From NCBI GenBank assembly GCA_013365325.1, contig JABVXV010000073.1, forward strand, positions 62,001 to 126,000: 64,000 nt of DNA, read 5' to 3'. This DNA comes from Dipetalonema caudispina (taxonomy: Eukaryota; Nematoda; Chromadorea; Rhabditida; Onchocercidae). The position numbers were made by a program, and so were the translations under genes. Within the stretch, counting starts at the first letter, position 1; every line of letters begins with the position of its first letter. Shown piece by piece: positions 24,781 to 37,100 of this stretch. The notes under the pieces were generated by a model that was given only the letters and a program-made list of their open reading frames with translations, was not told the DNA's origin and did no database searches.

Positions 24781-27248
24781 TCGATAGATACCTGTGCTCA
24801 ATCATATTTTAATATCATTTTATCTTTATCATCAATCACGATATAACATTCATAAAGAATGTTGCAAAAAGAAGTCACATTTCTGACCTTTGACAATCTG
24901 TCCAATAAAAATTACTGAAGTTTTAAAACTCAGTTTTAAAGATTACTGAAACATGCATTTATAGACTTCTTTTATAATCTTTTCACAAAATAATTGTTAC
25001 ATATCTTCTGAAACATTTTCATCTATTCCTATGACATTCAGCTTATAAGGTCTCCTATCTGTCTTGGCTTGATTTGTTAGAAAGTTATTCAACAAACTAA
25101 TATATTTTGCTTCATTTATATATGGCTAAATAAAAATTATACAATTGGGAAAAAAAATTTCACTCTATATCCATCAATATGTCTTGTCCACTACCCGTCC
25201 ATGTATTCCGTTCGGAAATGGACAATGAAAGAGATGCTTTGTTTAATGAATTATGAAGAAGATTAAGGAAAATTCAATATTTGCACTCAGTTAGTTAATT
25301 GTGCAATGAATTTGAAATTTTTATATCAGTGACAATAGCAAATGCTCTTTGACAGAAATTCCTATCCTAATTTTTAAATAATTTAATGAATAAGCTCACA
25401 GTTTCCAATTTATTTACCCCTGCAGACAAGATAGAATATATTGAGGGAAAAGGTTTAAGTAACAGTCAAGCTGTGAAAAGCTTTAAATATGCCAATCGAA
25501 ATCATGAGCTAAAACGTCTAAAAGAAATTTCAATTGAAGCAATTAGAATTGAATTTAGAAAAGAAAGTATACTTTTCCAACAATCAATGATTTACCTGGT
25601 CACTTTTTTCTTTAGAATTTTTCAGTGATTTCTCAAAATTGTAATGCTAAGTAGTTATGATAAGAAAATTATTCCTTTTTCCAGATGTGCTATTAGTACA
25701 GGTTCAAGATAAACAACTGTTGATCATCTAGCAGCTAACACGTTACCATCATTGTTATTGATGTGGCTTTTATTTATATTTGCATTTCGTAACTGAAAAT
25801 ATTAAACAAAAAGAGACGAGCTCTTTTGGTAACTTTTCCAGTTTTTAACCGACCATTTTTCTTTAATTCATTTAAATCCTTCTTTGCATATTTCAGAAAA
25901 TCGTAACTCTCTCAGACATGACAGCAATACAATTTTTAAGTTTAAAGATTATTGATATTATTCACAAAATGAAATTTTATAGAACATAGCAAATTTCATA
26001 CATACATTAAATTTTTTTCATTTTAAAATCTCAACTTCGTTAGCAAAAGTCATCAGATTTACAAAGCAGTAAACTTGATGGGTTACATCCGGCTGACCGA
26101 TATATTCTGATATGAAGGACAGAAAATAAACACGATGAGATCTAAATTTGTAATTTTAAAGTGTGATTTAAAATGTTGAATGCTTTCCTGGTTCAAAAAT
26201 TTACAAAATATTATTTGATTTTTCATAATGACAAAATTAGTTACGAAAGCTATAGTAAATGCAATAATTTAATTATAGCTTGAAATAAATTTTAATTTTC
26301 TAAGTAGCACAAAAAAAGTAGTGCAACAACATTGTTGAGGATCCTGAAAATATGATATAAAGTCTCTCACTCAGATTTTTATGTAATTTATGAATTCTTA
26401 ACACAATAATGAGGAGACTGAATTAGCTGAGATCGGTATAACAAAGCAAATGAAAGAGACTAGAATAGAATGGAAATTTTGAAGTATTATATATGAGAAT
26501 TATTAAACTTTGTCAAAAATTAATAACAATTTGGCAGAAATTATAAAACTTTGATCTTATATTTCCACAATTTTTATCAAAACTTGATTATGGTCGTTCT
26601 GACAATTCCAAAATATTTCGTTGAAATCCATTATTCATTCATTCATGATAAGTAGTTCACGACTGCGGTATGCTTCTCTGTAAAGTTTCATCATGAAAAA
26701 CCATTTGATCTCTCAAGTTTTTGTGTATTGATCAATATTATATGGAAAGACCACTCAGACATAGTCATTTCTTTCTTGAAGTTAGCTTTAATTAACAGCG
26801 TTAATTCAAAATTGTGTGATAGCTTGGAAAAAAAGGAAAAAATGTTGTAAACAAATTGAATATAAAGAAAGTCGATTACGGCGGATTCGTATCAAAAAAG
26901 AAAATTTTTCAAATTGATTCGAGTTTTGTAATCGTTATAATATGTTGTAAACTAAATTTTTATTACCATCCTAACTGTCCTAGCATTTTCTGTATTATCG
27001 AGACTTTTTGACCTTTTCTTCACACCTTTTCAGAAAAATTTTTCTTTTCTAAAAACTGTCAGTAGTGACTATTTATTATTATCATTATTCTCTTTAGCAA
27101 TAATTTTTCTCCTTCGTCTTACTTTATGCTTAAAATCTTTTCGAAAATTTCAAAAGTCTTTTATCTAAAAATCTTTCATTTATATAAGATTAAAAACAGT
27201 TTTATGTTGTAAAAAATGAATTGAAATCAATGGTTGTCAGAACACTTC
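24781..27248. other. Gene-poor spacer between receptor copy and receptor gene
   Basis: No receptor exon was found between the two copies. The only coding-like frame is at 25386-25628, listed separately. The remainder is AT-rich sequence without recognisable repeats. Confidence 0.5.
25386..25628 (+). CDS. Candidate ORF or exon, unknown
   Basis: An 80-codon plus-strand frame encodes a charged helical-looking peptide (for example PADKIEYIEGKGLSNSQAVK). A possible acceptor (TTTACCCCTGCAG, ending 25426) and a possible donor (GAAA|GTATAC near 25567) bound its best part, so it may be an exon of an unmodelled gene. No family was recognised and no partner exons were found. Confidence 0.2.
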   Translation: MNKLTVSNLFTPADKIEYIEGKGLSNSQAVKSFKYANRNHELKRLKEISIEAIRIEFRKESILFQQSMIYLVTFFFRIFQ

Positions 27249-27351
27249 ATTAACCGTGAAATTATTTCAGTAAAAGAAACAGACTTATCGCTCATGATTA
27301 TATTCCTTTAGAAAGGAACTAATCATGCAAAGTTTCCTTCCATGAAAAAAA

Positions 27352-30300
27352 CTATTCGAAGAACAAAGAACAAATAGATTTCAAAATAAAACTTTGCTTT
27401 AAAGTGAAAAATTTACCAACGTAAAATATGCGAACAATGTTCAAAATAGATTCTCGAAGTGCAGGATTACGATGATAGTGAAGGAATAAATTAATGATCG
27501 AATTCAATTTTGTTAAATGAAATAATGCTTGCATTGCACTCTCACATTGTCTTTCTACTTCAGCTACATGTTCGCTCAAAACGCCTGAAGTATAAACTGG
27601 TCATTTCAAATGTTACAATTGTTTCATTTCTGATATGAACTTTGACTTACCACAAACACCCACAGCTCGAGGTACAGCATCCAGAAAGAATGTCACAGAA
27701 CAAGAAAATGCTAGCGTTATTGTCATTCGCATTTGCGCTCTACGCTGACGAGCTATCTAAAATAAACATCCGTTAGTTGTACGGAAAATGAACATTAGCA
27801 GTAGTTTTTCAACAAATGAGCTTTAAACTTGTTGAGTTTACAGAATGGCTAGTTAACCTTAATGATTTTTATGTTCAGTTCAGTAACTGTTATAACCAAT
27901 GAAGAGGAATCAATATTAAATATTTACATTATATTAAAAGTAGTAATCGATACCAATAATTTATATTACAATCAAAAGTAATCAACCATAATTAGTGCCA
28001 ATTAATTACATATAATTAGAGTTATTAAATATACTTGGGTAAGAAATCGTAATAAGCAAACCTGTGAATTAGTTAAAGCATTCGACATATGTTTCCTTTG
28101 TATTTTAAGGATTAAAACAACAGGAATATAGAGGATGACACTAAGTAAACTTGATATAGCAGTTAAATATTTAGAAAACATATAAAACATAGGTGAAATA
28201 TAAACATTCGTACAAAGCATTGATATTTCAGCACGTGCTGTAACGGAACGATGCCAAGCAAACATTGATAGCAGTGCCGATAATGTATAGGGCTAAAAAT
28301 ATTCGCGATATATGTCATTAACATTTATGGATATTAAGTTCTACGGAAAAAAAAAAAGTAAGAACTGAGAGATTAAATTTTGTTGAGATATATGAGATAA
28401 AAAAATTTACTATTCCAATAGCGATACAGGAATATGTAGATCGAAACTTCATATATTTTAATGGAAGAACCACTGAGAGTAATCGATCGAATGTTATTGT
28501 TAATAGCATAAATGAAGTAGCAAAATCAGACCAACGCCATAACCAAGAATGTGGCAATAGCATACATTGCAGAAGATGAAATTTTACATTTTTCAAGTCC
28601 AAAAGTATTACCAATACACGATATGTACCAGCACAAACAGTTGCAAATGCTGAAAGATTTGATTATAATTGCCCAAAAGTAGTTTCAATTCTGATATCGT
28701 TTAACTTTGTGACATATTTTCTGTATGTATCTTATATCTTTCCTGTTATATCCTATTTTAGTTAATAATTATTATTTCATTTATTTTATATTAATTTTGA
28801 TCTAAAGAAATGATTCAAGCAAGGATCAAATTCTAATTCTCATTTTTTTCGTTTCTTTATTTAAGTTCAGAGAGAATTGTTAAAGTATAAGAAGCAGTCC
28901 AGAAACTGCTACGAACTTACAGTGTGATAGCAGTTCAAGTAGTTTTGTGAAGGAGAAAGAAGTATTGAAGATAAAAATGCAACAACCACAACTTATCAGT
29001 TATAAATCTGATCCCCTTATAAGCACAGGATGAACTAAATGCCGATCATTTTATGGTTGTCGGGCATTTAAATCAAATCGAAAGGCTCAGTAATAAAGCA
29101 TCTTATGTGTTAACTGATAACAAAGGATTGTTTTGAACCACATCTCTTATTCCATTTGTTAATTAAATTGAAATGAACCGTATGTGATAAACGGTCCTTT
29201 CAGTACCTTTCAAGAAAAGGAACTTTGAAATACTTTTTAAATTTAAATTTACACCAAAAAAAGTCATGAAATTATATCTAAAAGTATGTTTAGCAAATTA
29301 ATGAGATGCACCAAAAATTACAGTGCCTTTACTAAACTTTGGTTAATATAAAAGGCTCAATTCTTCTCCAATGATAACGCATTACCATTACCATTTGTCG
29401 GACAATGAAAGCTTCAAGAGTTGAATAATTTAGGCTATGAATTTTTATTCTATCTGTCACATTTGCATACTTTGTCACAACGGACTACCACATCTTCAGT
29501 AACAACGATAACATTTTGTCATGGGGAATGTTTTTAAATCGATAGAAGCCAAGAAATGCTTTTTAGGAGTTTGTCGAAATCAAAGAAATTAATTAATATT
29601 TGATGGTAGTTATAATGAAATGAAATTCATGATTTCGAAAAACAACCGTTTTTTCACTAAGCCAATATAAAGCTTAATTTATAATCAAAAGTCTCCATAA
29701 ATTGAATTTTCTTGCAATTCCTAATTCGGCTTGCAAAATTAACATCTTAAAAATTATATAAAACTGTATACAACTCCGACAATTGATCTGACCGCTTGAT
29801 GAAGATGATTGGACTATAAGAGAGGGAAGAAGTAAGATTGAAACTTGAGATTTTGTAGTCTTAGAAGTAATGTTTTATTTCAAATGGTATAGTTTTAGTA
29901 ATATTTGTAATTTTTAATCATATTTCATCAAGAAATGCATAAACCTTCAACAAAATCAGCGGCAGATAGGGCGCAAACAATTTGCATTTCATGACGACAG
30001 CGCAACTGATTGCTTCGTAGTATGGCAATTATCAGAATGGCATTACATATAGTCGAGCAAACACCAAACGGAATAAATGAGATAGCCTAAAATATGCATA
30101 TTTATTTGTTTGTTTGTGATTAATTATTACTCTTAAATTATTAAATTAATCATTTTATAGTACTGCAAACTATTTGAAATCTCTTGACATGGAAATTTAA
30201 ATTTTCAAAAATAAAATGGTAGAATTCCGCTGCTCAATGCATTGTTATTTTCTTCTTAATCTCTCTTCACTTTAGAATTTGAGCATACTCAAAATATGTT

Positions 30301-30617
30301 GTTTTTCCGTAAGATTCTATCAATTGGTTGATTAAATTTCTATTCTAGATCACAATGGGACTCTTTTTATCCTTCGATAGCAAATCAAACTTTGTAAAAC
30401 TTCTTGATATGGAAATTAAAATTTTTTAAAATGGAGTAAGTCAAAGGAAATTTGGAATAAAATAACATAAATGTTTTCCATAAAATACTTCCGAAATATC
30501 GTCTGCTATATTGTAATAATGTATCATTGTTAAAAAAAAACTTACCTTTAATAGCTCTTTTCGAAATTCAAAACATTCACTAATGTCTTGTATTATAAAT
30601 GTTGACGAATTTGGCAT
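27352..30617 (-). CDS. Seven-transmembrane chemoreceptor-like GPCR (Srsx-like)
   Basis: Six exons in consistent phase (30617-30546, 30086-29945, 28649-28411, 28292-28062, 27756-27651, 27584-27352) encode 340 residues. A short N-terminus, MPNSSTFIIQ, carries an Asn-Ser-Ser glycosylation site. TM1 has the N in TICNAILIIAIL and TM2 the LSAADFVEAF aspartate. TM3 ends in TFDRLLSVVLPLKY, with the DR pair at residues 126-127. A basic loop IARQRRAQMRM precedes TM6, and TM7 is LTKLNSIINLFLHYHRNP. The DR-LLSV-P-KY signature fits rhodopsin-like nematode receptors of the Srsx group, although an orphan peptide receptor is possible. It should act at the plasma membrane through G proteins. The start is supported by a plausible leader acceptor at 30626. 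A broken copy of the last exon lies at 24371-24780. Confidence 0.78.
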
Positions 30618-31639
30618 TGTAATTTCTACAATTCAGGCGAATTCTTCATGAAGAAATTTAAAAAATGCAATTTCAAGCAGAAGTTTACGATGACGTAAGA
30701 AATATTTTTTTCTGGCAACCTTGAAATTTAAGGACAGGAAAACTCCTAAACCACATCCATTCACCATCGACATTTTTACTAGTTCTACAAAAATTTATCG
30801 TTCAGTTAATCAACATTATTAACTTACAGATTAAACTTAAAGATTATGTTTCTAAAATTAGACTTAAAAAAATTGGGATTTTATTAGATACTAAAAAGAC
30901 TTGTAAATGAGTTTTTTCCTCGTATATTTTATGAAAAAGATATATATTAACTTTTTGCTAATATTGTCTCCGATACTACATCACCATTCCTCAAAAAATC
31001 GTAAGACATAGCTATAACTTGGTATATGCAGTACTAAGATAATATTAAGCCTAATGGAGTCCCCAAATCTTAGCGAAGTATTATCTACGTCATGTAAAAT
31101 TAAATAAAATTCATATGTGAAATTCCTGCTGATCATCATGCATCGTGCCATTTCAGTTTATGTTTTTAAAGCTTCAATAAAAAATTTGGAAGTCGTAGTA
31201 ATGTTGTTCGCAGGGAAACTTTATCATTTGACCGATAACCTCTAAATTGTTACCGAAATAAACAGATGTGTCCATTATTTACAGTTTTGCAATGAACTTG
31301 CATATCTTTCTAAAGTATACATCTTTTTATCTTATGGTGTGCTCGAACTTGTGGAAGCATGCATATTAGAATTATTTTTCGGAGAATTTTAATAAACAGA
31401 TAAATGAAATGAGTAAAATTATTTGCATTAATCAACAAGCTAGGAAATACAACAAAAGAAAATCGTAATGAGTGCAGTAAAAAATTATAAATTTCAAAGG
31501 GAAATATAAAGAACTGGCAATATAATCGAGTCAATTTCAAATTTTTTATAAATACTATTTCTTTTAAAAAAAATGAAATAAAATAAAAGCACGGAAGGAA
31601 TACAGAATGTAGGAAATACAATAAGAGATTTCTTACAAG

Positions 31640-31780
31640 AAAGAACAGAAATGTCAGTAATATCACCACAAAGATGCTCGATCAACCAACTGATTAACTG
31701 CTAGCACTTTTTTTTTTCAAACAAGAAAAGAAGAACAGAAATATCAGTAAACAATCAAAGATGTTCAATGCGCAAGTTAG
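31640..31780. repeat. Diverged direct repeat, spacing about 90 bp
   Basis: The segment starting near 31643 (AAGAACAGAAATGTCAGTAA, then AAAGATG) recurs near 31731 with a few changes. The second copy overlaps the last exon of the six-cysteine protein gene, so that hydrophobic C-terminal exon has a partly duplicated, probably non-coding neighbour downstream. Confidence 0.5.
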
Positions 31781-32396
31781 CAAACTTCCAGTGGATAAGA
31801 TTTCCGGGTTCCCTTGTGTATCAAATACTGAGACGAAAAGAATTATTTTAGTAAATATTAAGAGAATATATTCTCTGAATAGATGACATGAGGATGTATC
31901 TTATGAATTTCTAACTTTAATAAAAACAACTTTCATTTTCATTCACCAGGAGTAAACTGTTCTCCGAACTTCCGCCTTTGCTATTGTTTATATCAGTCAC
32001 GCTCGAGTACCATGAACAATAAATATACACGCTTTCATTTTCAATTTCGATATACAATGAATTAAAGCAAGTTCCTATTTCGCATTGCTTCGTAAAGTTG
32101 CCAAGGCTACAGATGATGGTAATTCTAATATTAATTACTGAAGTCACATTAGATATACTTCGGTGCTTACTGTGAAGTATTGCTGATTAGAGATTCAAGC
32201 CTTTTCAAAAGCAATAGACCAGAATAATTGATTTCGGACATCAAATATTTTTTGAACTTTCCATGTAATAACAAACACGAACTTTAGGAAGATCAGAAGT
32301 ACATCTAAATCTAAAAGCTTTTCTAGATATATATCCAAAATGTAGCAAAAATGAAACGAATACTGAGCATTTCGTATATCCTACAATTTGCTTCAT
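31694..32396 (-). CDS. Six-cysteine secreted or surface protein with hydrophobic C-terminus
   Basis: Three exons fit in phase (32396-32258, 32137-31931, 31827-31694) and give 159 residues. The N-terminus has a signal-peptide-like core (CSVFVSFLLHFGYIS). The ectodomain has six cysteines, at residues 32, 42, 56, 65, 70 and 87, and possible N-glycosylation at N60 and N80. It includes FRCTSDL, ICSLGNFTKQCEIGTCF and VYIYCSWYSS. The C-terminus contains LLIFLFFFSCLKKK, a membrane span or GPI-type tail. The cysteine pattern faintly recalls nematode ET-module or Ly6-like surface proteins, but I cannot assign it firmly. It lies on the same strand as the receptor gene, whose start is about 1.1 kb downstream. 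Introns are 120 and 103 bp. The first exon is the least certain. Confidence 0.5.
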
Positions 32397-33112
32397 TTTA
32401 GAGCAATTTAGGAAAAATAAATGACCATTTTCACTCAGTACCATCTCAAATAATCATTCAAAATGGAGAGGATTTTTGAAAATGAATGATGTTAAGTTTC
32501 CACATGAATTTGCAGAAAGAAAAATTGCTGAAAAATAAAGGAATGTAGAATACTAGTGAAAAGCGTCACAAAAGGTACAAAGCTCGATTAAGCATACATG
32601 AGCAGCAGAAATTTGAACGTTAAAAATTAGTGTTGTGCTGAAATCACGGAAATATCTTTGAATAAAACTTATAAAAAAATTTCAAAGATTTTTTAATTTG
32701 CTATTTTTGAAATATAAAATGCTGTTAACTATGAAGACGGAATTGTCGATAAATACATCGAATATTATATGTGGTTGAAGTGATAAAGGCACTATACCCA
32801 AATTTCCTAATCAAGCTGCTGATGAATTATATGATATCAAAACTGAAAAGAAACACAGCTTACGCGGAAAAAATTCTAACTTCCACCTAAAAAATTTGAA
32901 TCGAACAATAGATGACAGCTCTTACAGCTTATAAAAAATAGTCGGATTATGGAGGAACTTCAAAAGCAGAATATTGTAAATCCTAGAAGCAATGCAAATT
33001 CTCACAACATCAACTTATCTATTCTAAGCTAAACGAAAACATTATCACCTATAGAAAAACGAATATCTTATAATATCCAAAGAGCGGAAAATTATCTACC
33101 TAAGATAAACAA

Positions 33113-33288
33113 TAAAATGCACCTCGAAATATTTGAAATAACGTATAAAAAGTGTTTGAAATGTGTGGAAAAATGTAAAAATTCAGACAGATAAGTAATA
33201 AAAGGCATCTCAAAATATTTGAAACAACGCATAAAAAATATTTGAAATGTGTGGAACAATGAAAAAATTCAGATAGTCTGCAAACATG
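33113..33288. repeat. Tandem duplication, about 86-bp unit
   Basis: A unit at about 33113-33198 (beginning AAAATGCACCTCGAAATATT) recurs at about 33199-33280 with scattered substitutions. Both copies contain TATTTGAAA and TTGAAATGTGTGGAA. Confidence 0.75.
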
Positions 33289-33292
33289 TTCT

Positions 33293-33356
33293 GAAACGTT
33301 TTTAATGAACTGCTTTTCTTTTTTGAAAAAGAAAAGCAGTTCATTAAAAACGTTTC
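33293..33356. repeat. Perfect 31-bp inverted repeat with 2-nt loop
   Basis: The arm GAAACGTTTTTAATGAACTG continues to 33323 and is exactly complementary to 33326-33356; only TG separates the arms. No mismatch was found over 31 positions, so the structure is recent, maintained or a sequencing fold-back. It sits between two tandem repeats. Confidence 0.9.
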
Positions 33357-33360
33357 GACA

Positions 33361-33520
33361 AATCTTTTTTTTTTTTTTGCATTTCATCAAAAATCTAGAT
33401 TTTTTTGCATTTCATCAAAAATCTAAATTTTTTTTTGCAGTTCAAAAATCTAGATTTCTTTTTGCAGTTCATCAAAAATCTAGCTTTTTCTGCAGCTCAT
33501 CAAAAATTTTCTTTTTTCTG
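33361..33520. repeat. Minisatellite, about 30-bp unit, about 5 copies
   Basis: Units of the form TTTGCATTTCATCAAAAATC plus TAGATTTT follow one another with small length changes (ATTTCATC, AGTTCATC, AGCTCATC variants). The overlapping phenylalanine/serine-rich open frame is produced by the repeat and is not a gene. Confidence 0.85.
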
Positions 33521-34121
33521 AAATTTTTCTTTTCAATGATAGATAAAAGAAGCATCAAGGAATGAAATCTAATTTACTTCCTTCGTTCACCTTTTATAAG
33601 AGACGCTTCGAACGGAGAATACACTAGGACTATTATTTTAAACCATAAAATAGCTTGTTTTCATTCTCTCCTTGCGCGTCATTTATCAATTACAATATCA
33701 AGCAATGAATCCATAAAGGAACGCCACTGCTATCAAAACTATCAGTCCTCATGGCAGTCAGGTGAAGTGATAAAATGATTATCGATGGCTTGAACAATCC
33801 CACTTTTTTTAATTCTTTCCAAACCGAAAAATTTTCCTTAAGCCGCTTTCTTTTCTTGAAGTAGATGTTGCAGAACTGCTAAAAAGGGAACAAATGGTAA
33901 GTAAACGTGATCAGATCCAATAAATTAAAATCGATTCGATAAATTACAACCTCATGAAGCACTTTAGAATTTCCTTTAACCATACTTGAAAAAGCATAGA
34001 AAGCTTGAAGAAAAGTTCAGTGTAACAGCTGAGTTGATATACTTCATGCTGCACAGCAATTAATTACAAAAAGCTTCTTAAAAATAATGAAAAAAAGTTC
34101 TTTATAGAATTACAAAAAAGT

Positions 34122-37100
34122 TTACTCTGAAGGTGTTAAATCCATTGGAACTGGAATATGTTTCGCAGCTGATAAATTGGGTGGAAGTGGTGGTGTGAAA
34201 TCATTTTGATCGGTTGAATTCAACCGTGCCGAAAAGATACCAGATGAAGCTAATGTTTTATGCAGTCCGCCTGCAATGTTAACCTAAATCCTTAAGAAAT
34301 TTATTAACTAATTCGAAGCGGATTCTTGCGAATGTAGCAAGAAAATGTGACTTCATGTTTTAAATTCGATGAAATGGATATCATACCGGTAAGACATCGG
34401 TCAGCTTGCAAAGCAACATGTGGATTTAGAACTTCTGCTTCACTACTTTGACGGCGCATATCGAGACAAACTAGTAACGATGACAATTCCAACTCTTCGC
34501 CGTACTGATTACGAAGTGTCACAGATCGAAAACCTGAGAGGAATAAGAATTAGCAGAAACATCTTGCAAATATTAATCTATTTTATCAAGGATCTTTATC
34601 CAAACAATATCCTTTAACTGCATTTGCTCAAAGCAAAAAACTTCAATTGGTAGCTTACTATAAAAGAACTTATATAAATATAACAAAATAATAATAATAA
34701 AATGAACTTGTAATATCAGAGGAATATGTAATGAATGATAATTTAAATTTGAAAGAAATGGAGATATTTATACCGGTACGAATGCAATCAAGTGGATATA
34801 CAGCTTGTCCAATAAATGGATCCATTTTGGGTCCCATAAAATCGCCATCTTCAACATATAAGCGAAGTAAAGCTATTTCTGGACAGCATAATTTGAAACT
34901 GAATTTCTCATTCCAAATAGGATTCAAGCCATTCGAAGCTGAACTTAAATTCATGATTGAATTTTATAATCTTACAGGAATAAATAACAAAATCGCAATT
35001 TAAAGTTTCGAAGTCTTTTCTTCACATCTCCTCGCGAAAAAAGACCAACCAATAGCTCGTGTTCGAACAGTAGTGGAATCGGCTGGCAAACCAACAATTT
35101 CTATAGTAACAACTGGAGAACAGATACCTCGATTTCTATCTTTCCTTGACAAATGCTGCCCTGCTATTACCTAAATAACTTATAGAAACCCTGATTTTAG
35201 ATAAATTATCAAATTTTCTTTACAGCATCAAGAGCGCAGTTTAGGTGTTACCTGCAAATCTGATTGATTCTAAAACAAAATTTATTAACGACTAAAATTT
35301 TGAAGTTAAGAAAAAATGCACTTTGATACCAGCGACTATAAAAAATTGGTTTCGATACAGATTTCACTATTACAAAAATCCCTTCTTTTATGTCCGCAAT
35401 GATGTTTCTTCTGGTTTAGAAACTCAAAACCTCTTGCATCAATAACACAGCGAACAAATACTTACATGAACAGTAAGAATGATTGGACAGGAGGTAGACA
35501 CTACTTCGGCAGCGTCCGGAGAAAACATTTCATCGATCATATAAGATGGTTTCAGCACATATCCACACTGACCATTCGCCATAAATTTACCCTGATTCAG
35601 TTGCATCGACTGCAGAAACACATCTTATATATTTTTATTCAACTTCATGCACCAAAAGAACAAACTGAATTATAAGGTTTTTAAAAAATTCATGAATCAA
35701 CAAAAAAAAATTTTTCAAAAGGTGGGAACACATATTCAAAACTCCTATTAAAAAATTAACAAGATTTTACTGTTCCATACCAGAGTACTGTTTGGAAAAA
35801 TAAACCAACTTCCCAACAGTCTAAAATGTTATATATAACAAATCTATGAGAGAAGCAAAAATGTGCTACAAACTACGTAAAGTAAAACCATACAATACAC
35901 ACAAGGACTTCTCTCATACCAAATATTTTTAAAATTTACTGCTTTCAGCAGGGAAATTTAGAACATTCAGTACCGAGTGATCATAACTATGGAAATGAGA
36001 TAGTAAAAACAGCGCCTAACCCCTTCATCCCTTTAAAGCATGTTATAAGAATACTAAACACCAACCCTGTCGCCAGTTTGGTAGTTCAGCGCAACCATAT
36101 GGCATGCAGCATTCCACATTGGTACTGGATCATAATTTGCTGAAGTGACACGCGAACCCTGAGGATAAACGCGTGACAACTGACGAGAATTAAACTGAAC
36201 TAAACCTCGTTCCACCAATTTCTCGAATTTTGTTTCACTGAACGAGCACATCTCATAGAAATTGCCTTGTGCTGCAAAAATTCTACCAATTTTTGCTTTT
36301 TTCAAGAGTGTTTTACAAATTCATAACTTGTTTTTGAAATGCAATGAACAGCGTACTGCTGAAGCATTTCAGAAATTAAATATAAATGCCACTTCAAGTT
36401 GAAGTTTACTTTCCGAATCGTTATCTTTCTCTGGGAATAAAAGCAATCGAATTTGAAGGAACATAGGATGCCCCAAAACTACAGAGTTAATTTTAACCCC
36501 GATACATTTTTTCCCTCACTTAAGTCACTACTTAAAAGCATATTCAAATTAAAAAGATTTATGTTTTACGGTGTATTTGATTTGATAGTCAATATCTCCA
36601 TAATTTTGAATCATTTCTTCTTTAAACATTTTTCCTTACCAGTTCATTTTCGTCTTTAACTAAACTTCGTTATGACAAGACTAATTAATTAAAAATCATA
36701 ACGCTAATTAGCCTTCTCTAAGAATGCACTGTCGCAGCAATAAGATAACGATAATATACTTGCGAACTGTGAGTTGAAAGGGACTGCCTGGCAGTAAACC
36801 ACCAAATCAGACAATTCAGAAGCTATTCGCAAATTTTTCTCTCGTGTACGTATCAAGGTATTGCGATCCTTAGCTGTTCTCGTCAGCTCATGAAGAATAT
36901 TTAACCAGTCCTCACGATCTTCACTTGAATTGGCTGCCAACACGTATTCCTAGAAAAATGCTAAACCACATTTCATATTAAAAAGAATCAGTTCATGTTT
37001 CTTGAAGCTAAAAAATTAACCCTTAAATGTGAGCAAGTGTCAAATTATGAATAACAAAACTAATATACGCTTGGATTCCAGTGCGCGGAAACACGTCTGA

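Larger units (their letters stand above)
32397..34121. other. Intergenic region with a repeat cluster
   Basis: No gene was found between the PLC-gamma stop and the six-cysteine gene. The middle is occupied by three neighbouring repeat structures at about 33113-33520, listed separately. The proximal part of 33.6-34.1 kb is presumably the 3' untranslated region of PLC-gamma. Confidence 0.6.

Noticed and set aside
31310..31669. 119-codon hydrophobic minus-strand frame
   Set aside because: Phe/Leu-rich translation of AT-rich DNA. It looks membrane-like only because of composition and has no receptor signature.
33305..33565. Plus-strand open frame rich in Phe, Ser and Lys
   Set aside because: It is produced by the palindrome and the 30-bp minisatellite; the peptide is a repeat translation with no domain.
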